In this document: positions 46,701 to 52,785 of the stretch, in pieces
How the letters are laid out: each line of letters starts with the position of its first letter
Numbering within the stretch: the stretch's first letter is position 1
NCBI GenBank assembly: GCA_016713825.1
Contig: JADJOJ010000012.1
Coordinates: forward strand, 62,001 to 126,000
DNA length: 64,000 bases
Source: Candidatus Leptofilum gracile
GTDB lineage: Bacteria; Chloroflexota; Anaerolineae; Promineifilales; Promineifilaceae
Direction of reading: 5' to 3'
The notes under the pieces: model-generated
What the model was told of the DNA's origin: nothing
Database searches by the model: none
What the model saw: only the letters and a program-made list of their open reading frames with translations
Translations under genes and position numbers: made by a program

Positions 46701-47197
46701 CCCGCCGCCGCAAAAATTTGCTGCGCATGGCCGCAAGCGAAGAAGCCGACTTTTTGCAAGCCAAAAAAGAGAAGGAAGAAACAACCAACGGCCTGGTGAG
46801 CAAGCTGCGCGTTTTTAAACGGTGGGCCAGGCTTCGCCTGCAATTTATCCGCACCGATTGGCAAAAATATCGTTTGTATGCCCAGGTCCGGCGGCGATTA
46901 CGTTCAGGCGAGACGCTGCCTCAATCGCTCATTTCGCCTTTTTTATGGCAAGCGCATATCGATTTGTTGAACAACTACAAGCCAAAACCTTACCCTGGCC
47001 GCATAACGTTGTTCCGCTCTAGCGAGACGCAACAGTTTAACCCGACTGACCAGGGCGCAGGCTGGGCCTTGTACGCAGCAGGGGGGCTTGAGATTAAGAT
47101 TATTTACGGCACACACAACATTGTAAAAGAGCCTTATGTAGGGGAATTGGCCCAGCTGCTGCAAGCCACGCTTGCCGCTGCCCAGCAAGTGCCTTAA
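40772..47197 (+). CDS. Type I PKS: KS-AT-KR-DH-ACP-TE
   Basis: A 2,141-residue polyketide synthase module with release domain. KS: VQTACSTSLVA (active Cys near 184), EAHGTGT, KTNIGHLD. AT near 535-830: GHSLGEYAAA; the specificity region reads INVAAHSP, neither classic malonyl nor methylmalonyl. Residues 915-1140 look like the structural half of a ketoreductase. KR near 1155-1370: LLTGGLGGLGLVMAEHL, with Tyr in QVDYVAANAF. DH near 1400-1680: ILDQHRLKSGEALIPGTGYLE has the catalytic His one residue further from Gly than usual; second-half Asp in HPALMDLATSAG. Carrier domain DDFFELGGHSLIAV near 1780. Thioesterase near 1855-2141 with GGFSMGGEVAYEM and GTHNIVKEPYVG. The KR-before-DH order is unusual. 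It would extend, reduce, dehydrate and release the NRPS product. Confidence 0.88.
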   Translation: MSNQDILASLDGTEIAVIGMAGRFPGAGDIATYWQNLRDGVESVTYYTDDELRTAGVPETLLRHPHYVKSGAPLDDMEKFDAAFFGFGPRDAAIMDPQHRNFIEMAWTALEHAGYDPERFDGAIGVFGGSGHNAYLPYNLLTNPELVASVGFFLLRHTGNDKDFLTTRVSYLMNLRGPSVNVQTACSTSLVAIHMASQSLLSGECDMALAGGVTIEMPHRQGYIYQDGEILSSDGHCRSFDADSDGTIFGSGVGVVTLRRLADAIEDGDTIYAVIKGSAVNNDGSGKVNYLAPSVDGQAAAIAEAIALANIDASTIDYVEAHGTGTRIGDPIEVTALTQAFRQTTDEKQFCGLGSVKTNIGHLDTAAGVAAFIKVVQALRHRQIPASLNYTAPNPMLNLADSPFFINHELREWPRSDSPRRAGISSLGVGGTNAHIVVEEAPELEPSSESREWQLLSLSAKTSTALEAASHNLATFLRQNPDLPLADVAYTLQVGRQPMPHRRIVAVRSAADAAEVLTSGNRQRVISQLASEGAPSVVFMFPGGGAQYPNMGLGLYETEPVYREAIDDCLELVRPYLPTDLRALMFPTDDNVASAAAELERPLLNLPAIFMTEYALAQLWRSWGIEPAAMTGHSLGEYAAACLAGVLSLKDALFVVTLRGKLFETLPQGGMLSVPLSEAALQPYLSDGLSIAVINSPELCVVSGDVAALEKLEAALTAQEVACRRVRINVAAHSPMLEPILDEFGRELAKIQFNPPTMPFISNLTGGWAQPDEVTQPGYWVRHLRHTVRFADGLTTLLQEPNRIFLEVGPGQTLSSLVRMHPAKGKLHTAVSSLRHRKEELSDLQFSLTSLGRLWLAGVLPDWAAFYADEVRQRVPLPTYPFERQRYWIDPGSTLFSGAEGPKTVLAKMPNLADWFYKRTWRLIERPGTAVAEPLTWLLFKDTLGVGEQVAAQLQHAGHTVVTVTVGAQFCQRGELAYEVNPRARIDYDTLIEELASRSLLPQRVAHLWTLNQPDNPDRMRVFYQNQDLGFYSLFFLAQALGEEGGVGMLDITAVTNGSQRVHSELVPCPEKATLLGPLKVLPQEFSGVTARLVDLALPASLTGEQVNGLATLIQAELLAEPQNGLLAYRNGRRWQQQFESAPQTESNPDHLRIKPGGVYLLTGGLGGLGLVMAEHLAETAQAKLVLLSRSALPRREMWPGWIKTHSVTDKTSRRIQKIQALEAAGAEVLVIDADVTNREQVKQAVALAKDRFGAIHGVIHAAGVLDDNLIQLKTAQEAGRVLAPKARGALLLDEYLADEPLDFFVLFSSTSTEIGAAGQVDYVAANAFLNAFAESKTAASSTFTIAINWGVWQEVGMAVDTAVRLGLASEMATVGSAVPHPLLETIIVDTEDEKVYATQYRTDTHWILDQHRLKSGEALIPGTGYLELAQAALTGAGSAAVADGSVEIADLFFLSPLAVADGESCDVRISLVGSGSGYDFTVTSRTAGQSWQEHVRGKVRNGRSPQPPSQNLQEIAARCNLREVSYGVMAQETKQEAHLKFGPRWKNLRQVCYGTNELLAWLELPEPFQGDLDSFTLHPALMDLATSAGLPLVAGYEASDDFYVPLSYKKVQLFGPLPGRIFSHVRLGQNGRNPQELPTFDVTILDENGRSLVEISEFMLKRVSGDALLEGQNKQAGVGKTAVDPQAEPSLLQLALTEGITPAEGVQALRRILSNPVPPQMIVTSLDLHALVEQANSSQHPDDGGLKLSRPALQSSYEAPRNELEKALVKIWEELLGITTIGIHDDFFELGGHSLIAVRLFARIKKAYAVDLSLATLFEAPTIAQCAHLLQTDYAVPARSRPESAPSLPRRRLAGEWTPLVAIQPKGHKIPFFCVHGGYGNVLNLYDLTRYLGKDQPFYGLQARGVDGKQRPFTSLEEMAAEYVKQIQTIQPKGPYLLGGFSMGGEVAYEMAQQLHAQGHKVGLLALLDTYNPEFARRRKNLLRMAASEEADFLQAKKEKEETTNGLVSKLRVFKRWARLRLQFIRTDWQKYRLYAQVRRRLRSGETLPQSLISPFLWQAHIDLLNNYKPKPYPGRITLFRSSETQQFNPTDQGAGWALYAAGGLEIKIIYGTHNIVKEPYVGELAQLLQATLAAAQQVP

Positions 47198-47331
47198 CGC
47201 TTATTCGGCCGTTGTCGGAAATCGCCTTCTGCTTGACGCAACCCAGCGCCTGGGCTAGAATTGCCCGTCGGCAAAGCAACATAAACTCTTTTTGCAGCCA
47301 ACAGCAACAACTTTAACCAATAGAAACGAGC

Positions 47332-47371
47332 AAATAACGGGTTGATACCATTATTGACCCGTTTATTTTTG
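47332..47371 (+). terminator. Intrinsic terminator after the PKS gene
   Basis: AAATAACGGGT pairs with ACCCGTTTATTT (one unpaired A), ending in TTTTTG, 24 bp before ffh. Confidence 0.75.
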
Positions 47372-47394
47372 TCTCTGGAAATGAAGGAATCGTT

Positions 47395-48738
47395 GTGTTT
47401 GAATCATTAGGTAACCGCCTGCAAAGCGTTTTTGACAGCTTACAGCGGCGGGGCAAGCTCACTGAAGCAGATGTAGATATGGCCATGCGCGAAGTGCGCC
47501 TGGCGCTGCTGGAAGCAGACGTGAACTTTAAGGTTGTGAAGAGCCTGGTCGCCAGGGTGCGGGAACGCGCCGTGGGGCAGGAGGTGATGCGCAGCCTGAC
47601 GCCTGGTCAGCAGGTGGTGAAGATCGTCCAGGAAGAGCTGGTGGAAACGCTGGGTGAACCGGGGCGATTGAACCTGGGTATGCAATCGCCAGCGGTGATT
47701 ATGCTGGTGGGGCTGCAAGGTGCCGGTAAAACCACGATGGCGGGCAAGCTGGCCCTTCATTTACGTAAACAGGGCAGACGGCCGTTGCTCGTTGGTGCCG
47801 ACGTTTACCGCCCAGCCGCTATCGACCAGCTGCAAACCCTGGGCCGCCAGCTAGACATTCCCGTCTATGATGAGGGGCCGCAGGGTAACCCGGTGACGGT
47901 GTGTGTGAACGGCGTTAAAAAGGCAGTGGCCACCAACGCCACAACGGTGATTTTGGATACCGCTGGTCGCCTGAACATCGACGAGATGATGATGGACGAG
48001 ATCAAGGCCATTAAGGCCAAGGTCAATCCCATCGAAACGCTGTTAGTGGCCGACGCCATGACCGGCCAGGAAGCGGTGCGCGTAGCCACCGACTTTAACA
48101 ACGCTGTGCAAATCACCGGCCTGATCATGACCAAGATTGATGGTGATGCTCGCGGTGGTGCGGCAATTTCTATGCGTGAAGTTACCGGGGTGCCGATTAA
48201 ATTTTTAGGTACCGGTGAAAAGCTAAGCGCCATTGAGGAGTTCCACCCAGATCGCCTGGCCAGCCGTATTTTGGGCATGGGTGATGTGCTAACGCTGATT
48301 GAGCGGGCGCAGGAAAATCTGGATCAGGAAGAGGCTGAAAAAGCAGGCAAGAAGATGCTGCAAGGCGACTTTAATCTGGAAGATTTTTTGAACCAGATGC
48401 AGCAAATTAAGCGCCTGGGGCCAATTGGCCAGCTGTTGGAAATGATTCCTGGTATGAACAAGATGGCCAAAGGAGTTGATTTGAGCGGCGCTGAGGGTGA
48501 TCTGAAGCGCATCGAAGCGATTATCTACTCAATGACGCCAGAAGAGCGGCGCAACCCGAAGATTCTGAAGGCGAGCCGCAAACGGCGCGTGGCTACTGGG
48601 TCTGGTACGACAGTGCAGGATGTGAATGCGTTGTTGAAGCAGTTTCAGGAAATGCAAAAGATGATGAAGCAGCTCACGAAGGGGCGCGGGCGTGGCCTAC
48701 GCAATTTGATGGGCGGTATGGGCGGTTTTGGCCTATAA
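47395..48738 (+). CDS. ffh: Signal recognition particle protein Ffh
   Basis: A 447-residue SRP GTPase that binds signal peptides and 4.5S RNA for co-translational membrane targeting. N domain MFESLGNRLQSVFDSLQRRG; G1 LVGLQGAGKTTMAGKLA; VGADVYRPAAIDQL; G3 ILDTAGRL; G4 TKIDGDARGGAAIS. M domain from about 300, with the RNA-binding MTPEERRNPKILKASRKRR and a Met/Lys-rich tail. The start is GTG 47395, with AAGGAATC just upstream (spacing about 4-9). It begins the classical ffh-rpsP-khpA-rimM order. No 4.5S RNA gene is visible next to it. Confidence 0.95.
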   Translation: MFESLGNRLQSVFDSLQRRGKLTEADVDMAMREVRLALLEADVNFKVVKSLVARVRERAVGQEVMRSLTPGQQVVKIVQEELVETLGEPGRLNLGMQSPAVIMLVGLQGAGKTTMAGKLALHLRKQGRRPLLVGADVYRPAAIDQLQTLGRQLDIPVYDEGPQGNPVTVCVNGVKKAVATNATTVILDTAGRLNIDEMMMDEIKAIKAKVNPIETLLVADAMTGQEAVRVATDFNNAVQITGLIMTKIDGDARGGAAISMREVTGVPIKFLGTGEKLSAIEEFHPDRLASRILGMGDVLTLIERAQENLDQEEAEKAGKKMLQGDFNLEDFLNQMQQIKRLGPIGQLLEMIPGMNKMAKGVDLSGAEGDLKRIEAIIYSMTPEERRNPKILKASRKRRVATGSGTTVQDVNALLKQFQEMQKMMKQLTKGRGRGLRNLMGGMGGFGL

Positions 48739-48788
48739 TCAAAAAATTAGCCTGGGGATATGTCCCCAATAAATGGAGATTAGGATAG

Positions 48789-49322
48789 ATGCTAAAAATT
48801 CGTTTGAGCCGTAGAGGCAAGAAAAGACAACCTAGCTATCGTGTGGTGGTGGCCGACATTAATTCGAAGCGAGACGGCCGTATTGTTGAGCGTATTGGCC
48901 ATTACAACCCGCTGACCGATCCGGCTGAGTTTGCCATTAAAGAAGACCGCGCCCTGCATTGGCTGAACGTGGGTGCCCAACCCACCGACGCCGTGCGTCG
49001 TTTGCTAGACAAGCAAGGCACCTACGACCGCCTGAGCCGCCTGCGCGCCGGGGAATCCCTGGAAATGTTGGCCGCAGAAGTGTCTGGCGTGGTTGTGGTC
49101 GCCCCCGCTGCGGTTGAAGAAGTGGCCGAAGCCGAAGAAACTGCTGAAGAAGACGACGCAGAAGATGAATCCGTCGTTGAAGCAGCGGTAGAGACGGTTG
49201 CTGAAGTTGCCTCTGACGTGGCTGAGACGGTAGAAGAGGCTGTTGCAGCGGTGGCTGAAGCAGTGGAAGACGCTGTTTCCAATGACGAAGGCGAAGAAGA
49301 AGCTAACGAAGAAAACGCCTAA
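48789..49322 (+). CDS. rpsP: 30S ribosomal protein S16 with long acidic C-terminal tail
   Basis: The first 80 residues are standard S16 (KIRLSRRGKKRQPSYRVVVA, VERIGHYNPL, GAQPTDAVRRLL). The protein then continues to 177 residues, about twice the normal length, with a low-complexity tail of Glu, Ala, Val and Asp (residues about 100-177), strongly acidic and probably helical or disordered. The tail is uninterrupted and ends cleanly before khpA, nine bases downstream. RBS GGAGATTAGGAT lies before ATG 48789. Ribosome assembly role from the core; tail function unknown. Confidence 0.93.
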   Translation: MLKIRLSRRGKKRQPSYRVVVADINSKRDGRIVERIGHYNPLTDPAEFAIKEDRALHWLNVGAQPTDAVRRLLDKQGTYDRLSRLRAGESLEMLAAEVSGVVVVAPAAVEEVAEAEETAEEDDAEDESVVEAAVETVAEVASDVAETVEEAVAAVAEAVEDAVSNDEGEEEANEENA

Positions 49323-49331
49323 GAGAATCGT

Positions 49332-49574
49332 ATGAAAGATCTCGTAGAGTACGTTGTCAAATCGTTGGTTGAAGCGCCAGACGAAGTTTCGGTTGAAGCA
49401 TTTGAAGACGCCGACGAAACAGTTCTGGAAATTACGGTTGCTGGCCCAGATATGGGACGGATCATCGGCAAGAGCGGGCGGGTGATTAACGCCATCCGCA
49501 CTATGGCGCAGGTGGCTGCTGCCAAGCAGGGTATTCGCGTTGCCGTAGAGCTTGTTGAAACGGGCGATCGTTAA
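49332..49574 (+). CDS. khpA: KH-domain RNA-binding protein KhpA
   Basis: An 80-residue single-KH protein. The GxxG loop is in GRIIGKSGRVINAIRTMAQ, preceded by a conserved DEVSVEAFEDADETVLEI strand region. KhpA binds RNA, usually with KhpB, and affects cell size and sRNA function in firmicutes. Position between rpsP and rimM is the conserved one. A terminator follows at 49623. Confidence 0.93.
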   Translation: MKDLVEYVVKSLVEAPDEVSVEAFEDADETVLEITVAGPDMGRIIGKSGRVINAIRTMAQVAAAKQGIRVAVELVETGDR

Positions 49575-49620
49575 GTTTCGCTGTTTGCCGCTTTGTCAAA
49601 GCCAGTAAGATAAATAAAAT

Positions 49621-49645
49621 GACCTCGCTTTGGCGAGGTTTTTCT
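49621..49645 (+). terminator. Intrinsic terminator after khpA
   Basis: CCTCGC (49623-49628) with GCGAGG (49633-49638) followed by TTTTTCTCG. Short loop TTTG. Confidence 0.8.
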
Positions 49646-49663
49646 CGTTTAGAGTGATGAATT

Positions 49664-50200
49664 ATGGGAAAACGTAAGCCAGCTTCTGCCTCAGTAGAGG
49701 CATCTGATATGATTGTGATTGGCGAAATTACCAAACCGCATGGCGTGCGGGGTGAGGTGCGCGTGAAGCCGCATACCGATGAGCCAGCTCGCTTTACCTG
49801 GCTGGAACAGGTTTACGTCGGGGCCAACAATCCGCAGCTGATGGCGGTGGAGCAGGCGCGGCTGCATCAGGGCATGATCTTGCTGAAGTTTACCGAAATT
49901 TCAGATCGATTGTCTGCTGAATCCTTGCGGGGTGAATGGCTGATGGTGCCCGAAGATGAGGCGCTGCCCCTGGAAGATGGCGAATATTATCTGTTCCAGC
50001 TACAGGGGCTTACTGTCTTGACCACCGATGGCGAAACGTTGGGCACCCTCATCAGCGTCATTGAAACTGGGGCTAATAATGTGTTTGTGGTGCAGGGTGA
50101 CCGTGGCGAATTATTGCTGCCCGATATTGATGATGTGGTGCAGGAAATTGATTTTGAAAACGGCCGTATCCTGGTCACCTTGCTGCCGGGCCTTATCTAG
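49664..50200 (+). CDS. rimM: 16S rRNA processing protein RimM
   Basis: A 178-residue ribosome maturation factor for the 30S head, binding S19. N-terminal motif IGEITKPHGVRGEVRVKPHT and the PRC-barrel C-domain with YYLFQLQGLTVLT, IETGANNVFVV, GELLLPDIDDVVQEID and GRILVTLLPGLI. About 17 extra N-terminal residues precede the usual start; ATG 49664 is used because no closer ribosome site is apparent. The trmD and rplS genes that often follow are absent. Confidence 0.93.
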   Translation: MGKRKPASASVEASDMIVIGEITKPHGVRGEVRVKPHTDEPARFTWLEQVYVGANNPQLMAVEQARLHQGMILLKFTEISDRLSAESLRGEWLMVPEDEALPLEDGEYYLFQLQGLTVLTTDGETLGTLISVIETGANNVFVVQGDRGELLLPDIDDVVQEIDFENGRILVTLLPGLI

Positions 50201-50222
50201 CACACAATTTTGTGAAAAAGCA

Positions 50223-50260
50223 TCGTAGCCGCGCGGGCATGTTCAGATGCTCACGCTACA
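50223..50260. repeat. Intergenic hairpin CGTAGC...GCTACA
   Basis: GTAGC (50225-50229) pairs with GCTAC (50255-50259), with an inner GCAT/ATGC pair. It lies in the 223-bp gap between rimM and dprA; the rest of that gap is AT-rich with an ATTACTGATTACC-like degenerate repeat near 50343. Confidence 0.45.
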
Positions 50261-50423
50261 GATTTAGAAATTCGAGTAATCTATAATCAGAAATTTGTTA
50301 TCGGTAAATGGTTGACTATTCCCTACAGATTTTCAACGCTCAATTACTGATTACCAACTACCGAACCGTTTCTCTCAACCTGGCTCGCATTGACAACCCA
50401 CCTGGAAAAGGTAAGCTTTCCCT

Positions 50424-51563
50424 ATGTCGGATCTAAAATATTGGCTTGGCTTTAACTTGGTCAAAGGCATTGGCCCTGCCAAAGTGCAGGCGCTGCTAGA
50501 TTATTACGGCTCGTTGGGCGATGCCTGGCAAGCCAATGAATTTGAACTGGTAAAAATCGGTTTCGATAAGCGTGCTCTGAACACGTTTTTGCAAACGCGC
50601 CAAGCGGTGGATTTGGATGCGGCCCTGGCCCAGGTGCAGCGGGCGGGAGTCTCGCTGCTTACCTGGGCAATGCCCGAATACCCCAATTATCTGCGCGAAA
50701 TCCCTAATCCGCCGCCGCTGCTCTATTACCAGGGGGAGATTTTGGAGCAGGATCGCTGGGCGGTGGCGGTGGTGGGGACGCGGCGTCTGACGGCCTACGG
50801 CCGTTTGGTTACCCGCGACCTGGTAGCTGGCTTGGTGCAGAATAATATCACCGTCGTTAGCGGGTTGGCCCGGGGGATTGACGCCATTGCTCATAAAACG
50901 GCCGTTGATCTGGGCGGCCGTACGCTGGCTGTGCTGGGCTCTGGGCTAGATTGTATTTACCCGGCCGATAACCGGGCTTTAGCGCAAGAAATTACGCAAG
51001 GGCAGGGGGCTATTATCAGCGAATATGGCCTGGGCGTGCAGCCAGAGGCCAAAAACTTTCCCCCACGCAACCGCATTATCAGCGGCTTGTCGCTGGGGGT
51101 TATCATCGTTGAGGCAAGCAGCCGCAGCGGGGCGCTCATTACCACCAACTTTGCTCTGGAGCAAAACCGCGAGATATTTGCCGTACCGGGCAACATCAAC
51201 AGCCCCGCCAGCCAGGGCCCCAATAAACTGATTCAAGAAGGGGCCAAGCTGGTTACCAAAATTGAGGATGTGCTGGAAGAGCTGAATTTGCACATGGTGG
51301 CAGAGCGAACGGCCGTACAGCTGGTACTCCCAGAAACAGCCGAAGAAATTGCCCTGTACAGCCAGCTTTCTGGCCAACCGCTGCACATCGATGAGCTAAG
51401 CCGGGCCACCGGGCTGCCCAGTGCCCTCGTTAGCAGCACCCTGACACTCATGGAGTTGAAGGGCATGGTGCAGCAGGTGGGCGGCCTGAACTACGTGCTG
51501 CTGCGCGAAGATGGCCCCATTTACAACACAACCAACACAACTGAAAGTGAGGATACCGTATGA
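50424..51563 (+). CDS. dprA: DNA-processing protein DprA
   Basis: A 379-residue protein that binds incoming single-stranded DNA and loads RecA during natural transformation. An N-terminal helix-hairpin-helix-like region (LGFNLVKGIGPAKVQALLDYY) is followed by the Rossmann-type DprA core: VAVVGTRRLTAYG, VVSGLARGIDAIAHKTA, LAVLGSGLDCIYPADN, EYGLGVQPEAKNFPPRNRII, VIIVEASSRSGALITTNFAL, and IFAVPGN. A C-terminal winged-helix-like domain (LHIDELSRATGLPSALVSS) completes the usual architecture. The stop overlaps the next gene's ATG by four bases. Confidence 0.94.
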   Translation: MSDLKYWLGFNLVKGIGPAKVQALLDYYGSLGDAWQANEFELVKIGFDKRALNTFLQTRQAVDLDAALAQVQRAGVSLLTWAMPEYPNYLREIPNPPPLLYYQGEILEQDRWAVAVVGTRRLTAYGRLVTRDLVAGLVQNNITVVSGLARGIDAIAHKTAVDLGGRTLAVLGSGLDCIYPADNRALAQEITQGQGAIISEYGLGVQPEAKNFPPRNRIISGLSLGVIIVEASSRSGALITTNFALEQNREIFAVPGNINSPASQGPNKLIQEGAKLVTKIEDVLEELNLHMVAERTAVQLVLPETAEEIALYSQLSGQPLHIDELSRATGLPSALVSSTLTLMELKGMVQQVGGLNYVLLREDGPIYNTTNTTESEDTV

Positions 51564-52660
51564 AAATTGTCATTTTTGCCGGTGGCTCTGGCCGCCGTTT
51601 GTGGCCCATCAGCCGCAAAAAATCCCCCAAGCAGTTTGAGCCGATTATTGGCGAAAAATCGACCCTGCGGTTGGCTGTAGACCGCGTAGCCGATGTGTAC
51701 GGCGCAGCAAACATCTTCATCTCTACCAATGAAGCATACGTGGGGATGATCCGTGACCATTTGCCAGAACTGCCAGCGGCCAACGTTATTGGCGAGCCCA
51801 CCCGGCGCGATCTGGCAGCGGCCGTGGGGCTGGCGTTGGCGCATCTGGCCCACGCCACGCCAGATGAAGCGCTGGATACCGAGCCGGTGGCTATTTTGTG
51901 GGGGGATAATTATATGGACCAGGTGGACGTGTTCCGCCGGGTATTGGATGGGGCAGAAAAGCTGGTTGCCAACCAAAAAGCCAAAATTCTTTTCATCGGC
52001 GAGACGCCCCGTTTTGCCAACGATCAGCTGGGGTGGATTGGTTTGGGCGAGGTGCAGGGGACGGTGAACGGCCGTTCCTTCTACGGCTTTCAATCATTGC
52101 GCTACCGGCCCCCGCTGGCTGAATGCCAACAGATGTTTGCCGAAAATACACATGTGTGGAATACTGGCTACTTCGTAACCACAATCGGTTTTGTGCGCAA
52201 ACAGTACCAACAGCTTCAACCCCAAATGTGGGCTGGTCTTAAAGAAATCGAAGACGCGATTGGGCACCCAAATTACCAGGAGACTTTGCACCGCGTCTAC
52301 CCCAATTTGGATGTGATGAGCTTTGATGATGCCATTTTGCATCACATCGATCCGTCTGACGCATTGGTGCTGCATGGCGAGATGGGTTGGAGCGATCCGG
52401 GCACCCTATATGCCCTCAAGGAAGCCATTAATCCAGACCTGAAAGCCAACGTTACCAAAGGTCAGGTTGTTATAGATGCGTCTAATGATTGCCTGGTTTA
52501 CAACTACCAATCTGATAAATTGGTCACGGTTATTGGCCTTGAAGGAATGATTGTGGTAAACACGGAAGACGCTATCCTGGTAGTGCACAAGGACAATATC
52601 CCGCTAGTTAAAAAGCTGGTAGATGGCCTGGAAGGCACCGATTTAGAATCGTATAGCTAA
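51560..52660 (+). CDS. manC: Mannose-1-phosphate guanylyltransferase
   Basis: A 366-residue sugar nucleotidyltransferase making GDP-mannose for polysaccharide synthesis. N-terminal pyrophosphorylase motif IFAGGSGRRLWPISRKKSPK, QF continuing into EPIIGEKSTL, IGEPTRRDLAAAVGLAL, NTGYFVTTIGF and the C-terminal left-handed helix-like segment ending in the M1P-guanylyltransferase pattern DPGTLYALKEA. Length fits the single-domain bacterial enzyme without the isomerase half. Overlaps dprA by ATGA, so probably co-transcribed. Confidence 0.9.
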   Translation: MKIVIFAGGSGRRLWPISRKKSPKQFEPIIGEKSTLRLAVDRVADVYGAANIFISTNEAYVGMIRDHLPELPAANVIGEPTRRDLAAAVGLALAHLAHATPDEALDTEPVAILWGDNYMDQVDVFRRVLDGAEKLVANQKAKILFIGETPRFANDQLGWIGLGEVQGTVNGRSFYGFQSLRYRPPLAECQQMFAENTHVWNTGYFVTTIGFVRKQYQQLQPQMWAGLKEIEDAIGHPNYQETLHRVYPNLDVMSFDDAILHHIDPSDALVLHGEMGWSDPGTLYALKEAINPDLKANVTKGQVVIDASNDCLVYNYQSDKLVTVIGLEGMIVVNTEDAILVVHKDNIPLVKKLVDGLEGTDLESYS

Positions 52661-52732
52661 CTTTTTCAGATTGACGCGCCAAATCCGGTTTGTTGGTCTG
52701 GGATTTGGTGATTTTCGTTTTGCTAGCACATG

Positions 52733-52770
52733 AAACGTAAAACGTACACCTACGTTTTACGTTTTGTGTT
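52733..52770 (+). terminator. Inverted repeat between manC and topA
   Basis: AAACGTAAAACGTA (52733-52746) pairs perfectly with TACGTTTTACGTTT (52751-52764) over a 4-base loop, followed by TGTGTTTTA. Terminator-like, and low in GC. Confidence 0.55.
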
Positions 52771-52785
52771 TTATAGAGAATATTT

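Noticed and set aside
47198..47394. 4.5S (SRP) RNA gene beside ffh
   Set aside because: The gap holds a terminator but no GGAA-tetraloop SRP hairpin that I could identify.
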